Origin: Deltaproteobacteria bacterium HGW-Deltaproteobacteria-4
GTDB lineage: Bacteria; Desulfobacterota; Desulfuromonadia; Desulfuromonadales; UBA2197
Direction: 5' to 3'
Assembly: GCA_002841765.1 (NCBI GenBank)
Contig: PHAV01000007.1
Location: 62,001 to 126,000, forward strand
Length of the DNA: 64,000 bases
Below, piece by piece: positions 25,005 to 32,644 of this stretch. A program made the position numbers and the translations under genes. The first letter of the stretch is position 1. The number at the start of each line of letters is the position of its first letter. The notes beneath the pieces are model-generated. The model searched no databases, was not told the origin of the DNA, and worked only from the letters and a program-made list of their open reading frames with translations.

Positions 25005-25616
25005 ATGAATATTCTCTTCCATCTTTATCTCTCCGGAAGCGATCCGGAGTTGCTGGTCGGCAACTTCATGGGGGACTTTGTCAAAGGGCCTCTCGACGAC
25101 ACTTATCCTCCCCGCATCCGGCAGGGGCTGCTGCTGCATCGCAAGATCGATGCTTTCGCGCAGCGCGACGTCCACTTTCAGCGCAGCCGATTACGCCTTC
25201 CGCCGCACTATGGCCTTTATCGCGGAGTTCTCGTCGATCTTTTCTACGACCACTTTCTGGCCAAGGAGTGGTCGTCCTGGGCAAAGGTGCCCTTTACCGA
25301 GTACATCCCCTGGGCGCAACAACTCGTCGAAAAAGAGCGGCCCATCCTGCCACCGCGCCTGCAGGAGTTGGTTGCACCCATCTTCAACGAAATACTCCCT
25401 TCCTACCAAAGGGTTGCCGGCACGGAACTGGCGCTCAGGCGCATGGCGCGGCGACTGCGCCGGGCCAATCCTCTGGCCGAAGGGGGCGGGGAGTTGATCC
25501 GCCACTACCAGGAGCTACAAGCTGATTTCGCAGAATTCACCCCGGCGGCCCTAAAATTCTCCGCCGATCTCATTGCCTCCCTGGATGGAACTGCCCCCCA
25601 CCTTTCCCGCCGTTGA
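25005..25616 (+). CDS. ACP phosphodiesterase (AcpH) family protein
   Basis: A 203-residue HD-like all-helical protein of the AcpH family (PF04336). Known AcpH removes the 4'-phosphopantetheine arm from acyl carrier protein, giving apo-ACP. Conserved features are MNILFHLYLSG, LLVGNFMGDFVKG, GLLLHRKIDAFAQRD and GVLVDLFYDHFLAKEW, which carry the His and Asp residues of the presumed metal site. It is close to the usual family length. RBS GGGAGGAAGC precedes ATG 25005, 9 bases after the PhnA-like gene, so both are probably on one mRNA. A family-wide caution: most members have not been tested biochemically. Confidence 0.85.
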   Translation: MNILFHLYLSGSDPELLVGNFMGDFVKGPLDDTYPPRIRQGLLLHRKIDAFAQRDVHFQRSRLRLPPHYGLYRGVLVDLFYDHFLAKEWSSWAKVPFTEYIPWAQQLVEKERPILPPRLQELVAPIFNEILPSYQRVAGTELALRRMARRLRRANPLAEGGGELIRHYQELQADFAEFTPAALKFSADLIASLDGTAPHLSRR

Positions 25617-25640
25617 CATCCTTCTGCCTCGTGGTAATTT
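25613..25640 (+). promoter_or_regulatory. Possible sigma70 promoter for dienelactone hydrolase gene
   Basis: TTGACA at 25613-25618 (overlapping the upstream stop codon), a 16-base spacer and TAATTT at 25635-25640. Confidence 0.38.
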
Positions 25641-25689
25641 TTATCCATAGTCACAGGGAAATTCCCCCTTCCGATCTAAGGAGCCACGC

Positions 25690-26427
25690 ATGAAAACACT
25701 CTTGATCTTCCTAACCCTTTTTCTCTTTACCGCGTCCGCCCTGGCTGCCGGGCATGCTGTTTCCTACACCGTCAACGGTGAGCCGTTCGAAGGCTACTAT
25801 GTCAGCCCGGCCGCCGCTGCGCCCCTCGTGTTTCTGGTCCACGACTGGGACGGCCTCACCGACTATGAGGTGAAACGGGCCGAGATGCTGGCGAAGATGG
25901 GCTATGCAGTCTTTGCCGTGGATCTCTTTGGCAAGGGAATCCGGCCGGCAGTTCTGGAGGAGAGACAGAAATTGACCGGCGCGCTCTACAGCGACCGGAC
26001 CCGGATGCGGGCCTTATTGCAGGGCGGCCTGGCAGCAGCGAAGAGTGCGGGGGGGAATGTCAAGAATGCCGTGGCGATGGGCTACTGCTTCGGCGGAGCT
26101 GCCGTTCTGGAATTGGCGCGTTCTGGCGCCGAGCTCAAGGGGTTTGTTGCTTTTCACGGCGGGTTGGAGACTCCGACCGGGCAGGATTACCGTCAAACCA
26201 AAGGGAAAGTCTTGATCCTGCACGGCACCGCCGACAGCAGCGTGACCATGGAGCATTTCGCCAATCTCGCTGTCGAACTCGAAGCAGCGGGAATTTCCCA
26301 CGAAATGATCACCTACAGCGGCGCCCCGCACGCCTTTACCGTCTTTGGCAGCGACCGTTATCGTAAGGACGCCGATGAAAAATCCTGGAAGCGGTTTGGC
26401 GATTTTCTCCGGGAGACGTTGCGCTGA
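25690..26427 (+). CDS. Exported dienelactone hydrolase family protein
   Basis: Periplasmic alpha/beta hydrolase of 245 residues. The first 19 residues (MKTLLIFLTLFLFTASALAA) form a cleavable signal peptide. The hydrolase has LVFLVHDWDGL, the nucleophile elbow GYCFGGAA in which Cys takes the place of Ser as in dienelactone hydrolase, the acid region LHGTADSSV and the terminal His in GAPHAFTVFG. The natural substrate is unknown; the family splits lactone and ester bonds. It has a good RBS (AAGGAGCC) and probably its own promoter. Exported members of this family are common and little studied. Confidence 0.9.
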   Translation: MKTLLIFLTLFLFTASALAAGHAVSYTVNGEPFEGYYVSPAAAAPLVFLVHDWDGLTDYEVKRAEMLAKMGYAVFAVDLFGKGIRPAVLEERQKLTGALYSDRTRMRALLQGGLAAAKSAGGNVKNAVAMGYCFGGAAVLELARSGAELKGFVAFHGGLETPTGQDYRQTKGKVLILHGTADSSVTMEHFANLAVELEAAGISHEMITYSGAPHAFTVFGSDRYRKDADEKSWKRFGDFLRETLR

Positions 26428-26471
26428 AGGGTGTTGGGGCAGGGCTAAGATCATAGAATTATGGGCATGTC

Positions 26472-27131
26472 GTGAGGAGCGCGTTTGTAAAATCGAGACG
26501 TGAGCAGTCACGCAGAGAAGAGATCGCCAACAGCGTCAGCCACGCTGTCGGCCTGGTCGCTGCTGTGCTGGCAGCCCCTTATCTTATCAGCCAGGCAGCC
26601 GCGCGCGGGGAGAGCGGATTCATTGTCGGCGTGAGCATCTTCGCCGCGAGCATGGTCCTGCTTTATTTTGCCTCCGTCCTTTATCATGCCTTAGCACCGG
26701 GCAAAACCAAGCACATCTTTCGACTCATCGAGCATTCCGCGATCTTTCTCCTCATCGCCGGGACCTACACCCCCTTTACGCTCGGGGTTCTGCGCGGGAC
26801 GTGGGGCTGGACCCTCCTTGTTCTCATCTGGAGTCTTGCCATCGTCGGCATCGTGCTGAAGGTGCTGGCCCGGATGTCCCATCCCATCGTCTCTACCGGA
26901 CTTTACCTGCTCATGGGGTGGCTGATTGTCATCGCCATCAAACCGTTGGCTGCCGGGGGGGTGCCGACTTCCGGCCTGCTCCTTCTCCTTGCCGGCGGCC
27001 TGGCGTATACACTCGGGGTCACCTTTTATGCCCTCGATGCACGGATGCACTACGGTCATCTGGTCTGGCATCTCTTTGTCCTGACCGGGACCGCCTGCCA
27101 TTACTTTGCCATCCTTTGGTATGCAGCCTGA
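26472..27131 (+). CDS. Hemolysin III / PAQR-family membrane protein
   Basis: Seven-TM protein of 219 residues in the YqfA/hemolysin III branch of the PAQR superfamily. The motifs expected for metal binding are visible: EIANSVSHAVGL at the N-terminus, SVLYHALAP in TM2-3, RLIEHSAIFLLIAGTYTPF, and HLVWHLFVLTGTACHYFAI in the last helices. PAQR proteins include ceramidase-like zinc hydrolases, so a lipid hydrolase activity is possible; the hemolytic name is historical. Start is uncertain: GTG 26472 is the only in-frame start near the family boundary, and it lacks a clear ribosome site. Confidence 0.85.
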   Translation: MRSAFVKSRREQSRREEIANSVSHAVGLVAAVLAAPYLISQAAARGESGFIVGVSIFAASMVLLYFASVLYHALAPGKTKHIFRLIEHSAIFLLIAGTYTPFTLGVLRGTWGWTLLVLIWSLAIVGIVLKVLARMSHPIVSTGLYLLMGWLIVIAIKPLAAGGVPTSGLLLLLAGGLAYTLGVTFYALDARMHYGHLVWHLFVLTGTACHYFAILWYAA

Positions 27132-27152
27132 TCGGTCGTTGCTCGTCCCCCC

Positions 27153-28061
27153 TTACCAGCCCCGACCCTGCAACTCTGCCATCAGCTTGGCCACCGCCAA
27201 CTCCTTGGCTTTGGCCTCAATATCGACCGTCATGGCTCGTCCTTGCCAGCACTCCGGCAGATCAGCGAGGTCGATGTAGTCGGCATGGGGGCGGGGATTC
27301 CCTTCCTGCCAACCGGTGCGCGGCGAAGAGAGATGACAGTAGGGTTCGCGTCCGATCACGTGCCAGGTGGCGGCCGCCAACTCGGTGGCCTCGCTAATCG
27401 TCAGCCCGTCGGGGTTGCAGCGGTGGTGGTGGACATCGTAAACCAGCGGCAGGGAGGTGCGGCTGCACAAGGGGAGGAGGTCGCGCACCGTATAGCTCGT
27501 GTCGTCATTTTCAACACTGAGCCGGCTGCGGACCGCCGGAGAGAGATCGCCCAAGACGGCGGCAAAGCGTTGCAGAGCAAGATCTTTGTCGCCGTAGACC
27601 CCCCCGGCGTGCAGATTGATGACATCGGCGCCGAGGGAAACGGCGAGTTCCCCCTGATATTCGAGTTCGCGCAGGGAGTTTTTCACCACCTCCGGGTGCG
27701 GCGAGGAGAGGACGACAAACTGATCCGGATGAAAGCTCAAGCGGAGATCGTGGCGCATCGCCAGGGCGCGGGTGCTGGCCATACGCTGCATGATGGTATC
27801 TCCTTCCGGCAGATCGTCCAGCCCATAGCCGACATCGGGATGGGTCATGCGCGGAAAGAGGGGGGACATGATCCGGAAGGCGCCGATGCCGAGGCGATGG
27901 GCGGTCTCCACGGCCTGGTGGAGAGTTTCGACGTTGTGCAGGCAGATGGTCGAGAGTTTGGCGAGCTGTGCGGCGCGTTTGAGGGGAGCAAGGGCCTTGG
28001 CGGTGGTGGTGCGAAAGGTGATCGCTTTATTCTTGAAGAGGCAGCAGAGGCCGAAACGCAT
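27153..28061 (-). CDS. uvsE: UV damage endonuclease (UVDE)
   Basis: DNA repair nuclease of 302 residues that nicks 5' to UV photoproducts and some other lesions. Seen: FGLCCLF at the N-terminus, CLHNVETL, FRIMSPLFPR, LSFHPDQFVVLSSP, DVINLHAGGVYGDK, LSVENDDTSYT and LVYDVHHHRCNP, the TIM-barrel strands that bear the metal-binding His, Glu and Asp residues of the UvsE/UvdE family. ATG 28061 is chosen because AAGGA lies 7 bases upstream and it begins exactly at the family's first strand; an earlier in-frame start at 28112 adds an unsupported 17-residue extension. It converges on the hemolysin III gene. Confidence 0.92.
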   Translation of the reverse strand: MRFGLCCLFKNKAITFRTTTAKALAPLKRAAQLAKLSTICLHNVETLHQAVETAHRLGIGAFRIMSPLFPRMTHPDVGYGLDDLPEGDTIMQRMASTRALAMRHDLRLSFHPDQFVVLSSPHPEVVKNSLRELEYQGELAVSLGADVINLHAGGVYGDKDLALQRFAAVLGDLSPAVRSRLSVENDDTSYTVRDLLPLCSRTSLPLVYDVHHHRCNPDGLTISEATELAAATWHVIGREPYCHLSSPRTGWQEGNPRPHADYIDLADLPECWQGRAMTVDIEAKAKELAVAKLMAELQGRGW

Positions 28062-28143
28062 CGGGGGATCCTTGGTTGAAGAAAATGCCGTGACAAGTAT
28101 TGCCTCAATCACCTCATCGAATGCGGCATCGAACTATTTGCGA

Positions 28144-28539
28144 TTATTTTTTGCCCGCCGATTCGATCTTTACCAGTCTGTTTCCTTCAAAGACAAGGCT
28201 ATAGTACTCATTTGAGACTAATATGATCCACTCTTCAATTTTCATGACCGTGATTCGACTTCCATTACTTTGCTGGTCAATGTAACCAATTTCTTCTTTA
28301 GAGTAGGGCGTTCCACATTTCACCAGAACTTCTTGCTTCAAATCACCCACGTCGACAAGGTCGCTACCGCAACGAAGAGCGTGGGATATATTCGGGACAA
28401 AGAAAATTGTCGTCATTGCTAACAGTATGAATTTTTTAACTATTTTCAGACCACTTTCAAAAAACACCGTCACGTAAAACCGCCCGGACAACAGGTTGTC
28501 ATCGGGCGGTTCGTATTTTATATTCAAGTGGTTCTGCAT
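28144..28539 (-). CDS. DUF2845 family exported protein, start entangled with repeat element
   Basis: The mature part (LRCGSDLVDVGDLKQEVLVK, then CGTP and a C-terminal beta segment) matches the small secreted DUF2845 family of unknown role; a signal peptide (IVKKFILLAMTTIFF...ISHA) precedes it. The start is unclear. ATG 28539 has a strong GGAGGG site but belongs to a dispersed 136-bp element and would add about 30 residues encoded by that element, including its terminator hairpin. Shorter starts at GTG 28473 or 28467 lack a ribosome site. I give the longest form. The element may have displaced the original 5' end, so the gene could be damaged. Confidence 0.6.
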   Translation of the reverse strand: MQNHLNIKYEPPDDNLLSGRFYVTVFFESGLKIVKKFILLAMTTIFFVPNISHALRCGSDLVDVGDLKQEVLVKCGTPYSKEEIGYIDQQSNGSRITVMKIEEWIILVSNEYYSLVFEGNRLVKIESAGKK

Positions 28540-28611
28540 CGAAACCCTCCAATCGGATCAAGAGGTTTCAATTGTTATCGATTTCTCATCCCTTTGTCAA
28601 AAGAAATTCCG
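28476..28611 (-). repeat. Dispersed short-ORF/terminator element, copy A
   Basis: About 136 bases with roughly three quarters identity to 43401-43536, same orientation. Read on the minus strand it has TTGACA, a conserved GGGATGAGAAATCGA block, CTCTTGATC, a Shine-Dalgarno (GGAGGG) with ATG CAG AAC, and a strong hairpin (CCGCCCG...CGGGCGG) followed by TTTT. It begins 5 bases after the uup stop codon and runs into the DUF2845 gene. In this copy the short ORF has no stop before the hairpin. Confidence 0.75.
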
Positions 28612-28615
28612 CAGT

Positions 28616-30511
28616 TTACGCACTCTCCGCCTTGATCGTCTCCAACTCTTCCCAGCGGGCATAAACCGCTTCCAGTTCAATCGCCAATGCCGCCAGCCGC
28701 TCATTCACCGTGGTCACGGCGTTGCCGGCGCTTTTGTAGAAGTCGGGATCGGCGAGTTTGGCGTGCAACTCGGCTTCTTCTTTTTCGAGGGCGGCGATCC
28801 GGGCGGGGAGGGCTTCGAGTTCTTTTCCCTCCTTGAAGGTGAGCTTGCGCGCTTTCTCAACCTTGGGGCGCAGCTTCGGAGCGCTCTCTTTGGCCGGTTC
28901 GGGAGCCGGTGTCCGGGTGGCGGCCTGACGGACCCAGTCGTCGTAGCCGCCGACATATTCGTTGACCTTGCCATCCCCTTCGAAGACCAGGGTGCTGGTG
29001 ACGACGTTGTTGAGGAATTCGCGGTCGTGGCTGACGAGGAGGAGGGTGCCGCTGAAGTCGAGGAGGAGCTCTTCGAGGAGGTCGAGGGTCTCGCTGTCGA
29101 GGTCGTTGGTCGGTTCGTCGAGGACGAGGATATTCGCCGGTTTGGTGAAGAGTTTGGCAAGGAGGAGGCGGTTGCGCTCGCCGCCGGAGAGGATACGCAC
29201 CGGTGAGCGGGCGCGGTCGGGGCTGAAGAGGAAGTCCTGCAGATAGCCGATGACGTGGCGCGGCTTGCCGTTCCAGGTGACATAGTCGCTCCCCTCTCCG
29301 ACATTCTCGATGACGGTCTTTTCGAGGTCGAGCTGGGCGCGGAGCTGATCGACATATAGAATTTCTCGGCGGGTGCCGAGGGCGATGGTGCCGCTCTGCG
29401 GCTGCAGTTCGCCGAGGAGGAGGCGGAGGAGGGTGGTCTTGCCGGCGCCGTTCGGGCCGATGATGCCGATGCGGTCGCCGCGCTGGATCGAAACCGAGAG
29501 GTCGCGGACGATGACCTTGTCGCTGTAGGCGAAGCTGAGGTGTTCTGCTTCGGCGACGATCTGGCCGGAACGTCGTGCCTCCGCGACTTCGAGTTTGACG
29601 TTGCCGAGCTTCTCGCGGCGCTGCCGCCGCTCTTCACGTAGCGCCTTGAGCGCCCGCACCCGGCCTTCGTTGCGGGTGCGCCGCGCCTTGACCCCCTGGC
29701 GCAGCCAGGCTTCTTCCTCGGCGAGTTTCTTGTCGAAGAGGGCGGCGCGGCTCTCTTCGATGACCAGGAGTTCTTCGCGGCGCTGCACAAAGGTGTCGAA
29801 ATCGATGGGCCAGCAGAAGAGGCGGCCGCGGTCGAGTTCGGCGATGCGGGTCGAAACCCGGCGGGCAAAGGCGCGGTCGTGAGTGACGAAGAGGCAGCTG
29901 GGGATCTCTTTGACCAGCAGCTCTTCGAGCCAGACGATGGTGTCGATGTCGAGATGGTTGGTTGGCTCGTCGAGGAGGAGGAGTTCGGGCTGGGAGGCCA
30001 GCGCCCGGGCCAGCAGGACGCGGCGCTGGGTGCCGCCGGAGAGGGTGGTAAAGTCCGCTTCGGGATCGAGGTCGAGGCGCTGGATGAGCCGCTCGACATC
30101 CTGATGCAGACTCCAGCCATTGCTCTCTTCCAGCCCCTTTTGCAATTCTTCGAGGCGCTGATAATCGCTTGCGCTGTGCATTTCCGCGAGGCGGTGGCTG
30201 ACGTGATGATACTCGGCGAGGAGGGCGGCGGCTTCCTGGACGCCGCCGCAGACAACATCAAAGACCGGCCCCGCCAGCTCCGGCGGCGCTTCCTGGGGGA
30301 CGTAAGCGATGCGCACCCCCTGCGGCTGAATGAGGTCGCCGCCATCGGGGCGCTGCTCGCCGGCAATGAGTTTCAGTAGACTCGACTTACCGCAGCCGTT
30401 GCGGCCCAAAAGGCAGAGGCGATCGCCCGGTTCGATGGTGAGATCGATACCGTTCAACAGGGGCGGTCCGCCGAAGGCGAGGGAGATATTGCGCAGCGAG
30501 ATCAGGGGCAT
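28616..30511 (-). CDS. uup: ABC-F family ATPase, Uup type
   Basis: Soluble ABC-F protein of 631 residues with two ATP-binding cassettes and a C-terminal coiled-coil. First cassette: Walker A GRNGCGKSSLLKL, signature LSGGTQRRV, Walker B LLLLDEPTNHLD. Second: GPNGAGKTTLLRL, LSGGERNRL, ILVLDEPTNDLD. The linker between them carries a charged helical arm (ARRTRNEGRVRALKAL), and the tail (about 545-631) is the Uup-type coiled coil that binds DNA in E. coli Uup. ABC-F proteins act on ribosomes or, for Uup, influence transposon excision and replication intermediates; they are not transporters. ATG 30511 starts directly at the first cassette. The repeat element follows the stop codon. Confidence 0.93.
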   Translation of the reverse strand: MPLISLRNISLAFGGPPLLNGIDLTIEPGDRLCLLGRNGCGKSSLLKLIAGEQRPDGGDLIQPQGVRIAYVPQEAPPELAGPVFDVVCGGVQEAAALLAEYHHVSHRLAEMHSASDYQRLEELQKGLEESNGWSLHQDVERLIQRLDLDPEADFTTLSGGTQRRVLLARALASQPELLLLDEPTNHLDIDTIVWLEELLVKEIPSCLFVTHDRAFARRVSTRIAELDRGRLFCWPIDFDTFVQRREELLVIEESRAALFDKKLAEEEAWLRQGVKARRTRNEGRVRALKALREERRQRREKLGNVKLEVAEARRSGQIVAEAEHLSFAYSDKVIVRDLSVSIQRGDRIGIIGPNGAGKTTLLRLLLGELQPQSGTIALGTRREILYVDQLRAQLDLEKTVIENVGEGSDYVTWNGKPRHVIGYLQDFLFSPDRARSPVRILSGGERNRLLLAKLFTKPANILVLDEPTNDLDSETLDLLEELLLDFSGTLLLVSHDREFLNNVVTSTLVFEGDGKVNEYVGGYDDWVRQAATRTPAPEPAKESAPKLRPKVEKARKLTFKEGKELEALPARIAALEKEEAELHAKLADPDFYKSAGNAVTTVNERLAALAIELEAVYARWEELETIKAESA

Positions 30512-30543
30512 GGAGACTCACAAAAAGAAGGATGAAATAGATT

Positions 30544-30852
30544 TCAGCGGGGCGGGGGGGCCGGCAGTGAGGTGAGAGCCCGTTTGCCCCAGTCGTCGTT
30601 GAGAACTTTGATGTAATTGCCAAAACCGAAGGAGACAATTTTGCCGGTCGCCGGGTCGCTGGTGGTGGTGATCAGGTAAAAGTCGTGAAAAGCGAGCGGG
30701 GGTTTTTCTCCCACTGGCATTGCGCTACTGTTGGTCAGAAGAGCTGCCCGTGCCAAAATCCACTGTTGGTGAAAGGCAAGATCGGGGCGGCGCAGATAAG
30801 CCAGGCTGAGGAGCAGGATGATGAGGAAGGTCGAGAAGGCAATCTTTTTCAT
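30544..30852 (-). CDS. Small membrane-anchored or exported protein of unknown function
   Basis: A 102-residue protein with one hydrophobic N-terminal segment (KKIAFSTFLIILLLSLAYL), then LAFHQQWILARAALL and a beta-rich stretch around FHDFYLITTT...GFGNYIKVLN. The layout resembles short anchored DUF4359-like proteins, but I cannot assign a family. RBS GGAG seven bases before ATG 30852; a sigma70-like promoter lies about 40 bases upstream. It ends 32 bases before the uup start and may be cotranscribed with it. Confidence 0.68.
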   Translation of the reverse strand: MKKIAFSTFLIILLLSLAYLRRPDLAFHQQWILARAALLTNSSAMPVGEKPPLAFHDFYLITTTSDPATGKIVSFGFGNYIKVLNDDWGKRALTSLPAPPPR

Positions 30853-30891
30853 GGAAAAACTCCGACAGAATCTGGTTCTTAAATCGCTTCA

Positions 30892-30921
30892 TCTTTACCC
30901 TTGCCCTGCATCCTTTGTCAA
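30892..30921 (-). promoter_or_regulatory. Sigma70-type promoter for small membrane protein gene (and uup)
   Basis: On the minus strand: TTGACA (30921-30916), 18 bases, TAAAGA (30897-30892). The -35 box is perfect. Confidence 0.5.
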
Positions 30922-31003
30922 CCGTACAACACTTTGCTCTCCTCTTTAGGCGTGCCTTGTGGTAAAAACGAAAAACTTTTCATCCCCTGCCGTGAAGGAC
31001 TGC

Positions 31004-32578
31004 ATGTCCGAAAAAAAGCAGATCGTCAAAGCCGCCGGTATCCTCGGCTTCGCTACCATCCTTTCCCGCATCCTTGGTATGGTGCGCGATATGGTCGTCT
31101 CCCGACTTTTCGGCGCCGGAATGGCGACCGACGCCTTCTTCGGCGCTTTCATGATCCCCAACCTGTTGCGCCGCTTCTTTGCCGAAGGGGCCCTGACCGC
31201 CGCCTTTGTGCCGATCTTTTCCGAATGGCGGGAGAAGCACGGCGACGCCGGCGCCCGCGAACTCGCCAATATCTGCTTCACCCTGCTGACCATCGTCATG
31301 GCCGGGATCACCCTCCTCGGCATCCTCTTTTCCCCGTTGATCGTCCAGCTCTTCTTCCCCGGCTTTAGTGCCGTCCCCGGCAAGCTGGAGTTGACCATTA
31401 CCCTCAATCGCCTCCTATTCCCCTATATCTTCTTTATCAGTCTAGTTGCCCTCTGTATGGGGATTCTTAATACATTGCGCCACTTCTTCACCCCGGCGAT
31501 CTCTACTGTCTTCCTCAATCTGGCGATGATCGGATCGGCCCTGCTGCTGCACCAGCACTTTGCGGTGCCGATCGTTTCGCTGGCCATCGGCGTGCTGGTC
31601 GGCGGCCTGCTGCAGCTGCTGCTGCAGCTGCCGGTCCTGTGGAGTAAGGGCTACCCGCTCCGGCTCAACTTCAACTTTCACCACCCCGCCCTAAAGCGGA
31701 TTACGCTGCTGATGGCGCCGGCGATCTTTGGCGTCGGTGTCTATTATCTCAATATCACCGTCAGTAATATCCTTGCCTCGCTCCTGCCGCAAGGGAGCGT
31801 CTCTTATCTTTATTATGCGCAGCGCCTCTTTGAGTTCCCGCAGGGGGTCTTTGTCGTTGCCGTCGCCCAGGCGGTGCTGCCGTCGATGAGTCGCCAGGCG
31901 GCCCTCGAAGACTTTACGGGGGTCAAGGATTCGATCAACTTCGGTCTGCGCCTCACCCTCTTCGTCACCATCCCCGCCGCTTTCGGGTTGATGCTTTGTG
32001 CCATCCCCCTCTTTTCTCTCCTCTTTATGGGCGGGGCCTTTACCTTCAAGGAGGTGAACGGCGCCGGCGCGGCCCTCCGTTACTACGCCCTCGGCCTTGC
32101 CTTTGTTGCCCTGATTCGCGTCCTTGCCCCGGCCTTTTATGCCCTCAAGGATACCCGCACCCCGGTCCTCACCGCGCTGGCCGCCTTCTTCGTCAATCTC
32201 CTCCTCAGTCTGATCCTGATGGGACCGATGCTGCACGCCGGTCTCGCTCTCGCCACCACCCTGGCCGCCGCAGTCAACATGATCCTCCTCCTCTGGTTCC
32301 TGCGCCGCCGCCTCGGCCCCTTTGGCGGCCGCGCTGTCCTCGGTACCGCCGGCAAGGCGTTTCTCGCCTCCCTGCCGATGGCCCTCTTTGTCGGGTGGGT
32401 TCTCACTCTGACCGATTGGTCGCTGCCGGGAGAGAAGCTGAGCAAAGGGCTCATTCTCGGTAGCGCTGTCGCAGGCGGCATCCTCCTCTTCTTCGTGATG
32501 TCTTTGCTGCTGCGTTGTCCGGAAGCGCAGCATGTCGCTACCACCCTCCGCCGAAAAATCCTGCGCCAATCCGTTTAA
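31004..32578 (+). CDS. murJ: Lipid II flippase MurJ
   Basis: Inner-membrane MOP-superfamily protein of 524 residues with about 14 TM helices that flips the peptidoglycan precursor lipid II. The N-terminal region is diagnostic: ILGFATILSRILGMVRDMVV, FGAGMATDAFFGAFMIPNLL and RRFFAEGALTAAFVPIFSE. Later YLYYAQRLFEFPQGVFVVA and PAFYALKDTRTP are also typical. ATG 31004 has GAAGGA six bases upstream; an in-frame GTG at 30959 is less likely. Its end is covered by the minus-strand terminator of the cohesin-like gene. Confidence 0.95.
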   Translation: MSEKKQIVKAAGILGFATILSRILGMVRDMVVSRLFGAGMATDAFFGAFMIPNLLRRFFAEGALTAAFVPIFSEWREKHGDAGARELANICFTLLTIVMAGITLLGILFSPLIVQLFFPGFSAVPGKLELTITLNRLLFPYIFFISLVALCMGILNTLRHFFTPAISTVFLNLAMIGSALLLHQHFAVPIVSLAIGVLVGGLLQLLLQLPVLWSKGYPLRLNFNFHHPALKRITLLMAPAIFGVGVYYLNITVSNILASLLPQGSVSYLYYAQRLFEFPQGVFVVAVAQAVLPSMSRQAALEDFTGVKDSINFGLRLTLFVTIPAAFGLMLCAIPLFSLLFMGGAFTFKEVNGAGAALRYYALGLAFVALIRVLAPAFYALKDTRTPVLTALAAFFVNLLLSLILMGPMLHAGLALATTLAAAVNMILLLWFLRRRLGPFGGRAVLGTAGKAFLASLPMALFVGWVLTLTDWSLPGEKLSKGLILGSAVAGGILLFFVMSLLLRCPEAQHVATTLRRKILRQSV

Positions 32579-32612
32579 AAAAAAAGAGCACAACGGATCT
32601 CCGCTGTGCTCT
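32577..32612 (-). terminator. Intrinsic terminator for metalloprotease-cohesin operon
   Basis: On the minus strand GAGCACAGCGG, a 4-base loop and CCGTTGTGCTC (one G-T pair) are followed by nine T residues. It sits 32 bases after the stop of the cohesin-like gene and touches the stop of murJ. Confidence 0.85.
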
Positions 32613-32644
32613 TCCCTGCTGCTGACCCCCGCCTGTTCTGACTG

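Noticed and set aside
28476-28611. Integron attC site or IS end
   Set aside because: The element has no 7-bp core sites, no target duplications and no integrase or transposase near either copy.
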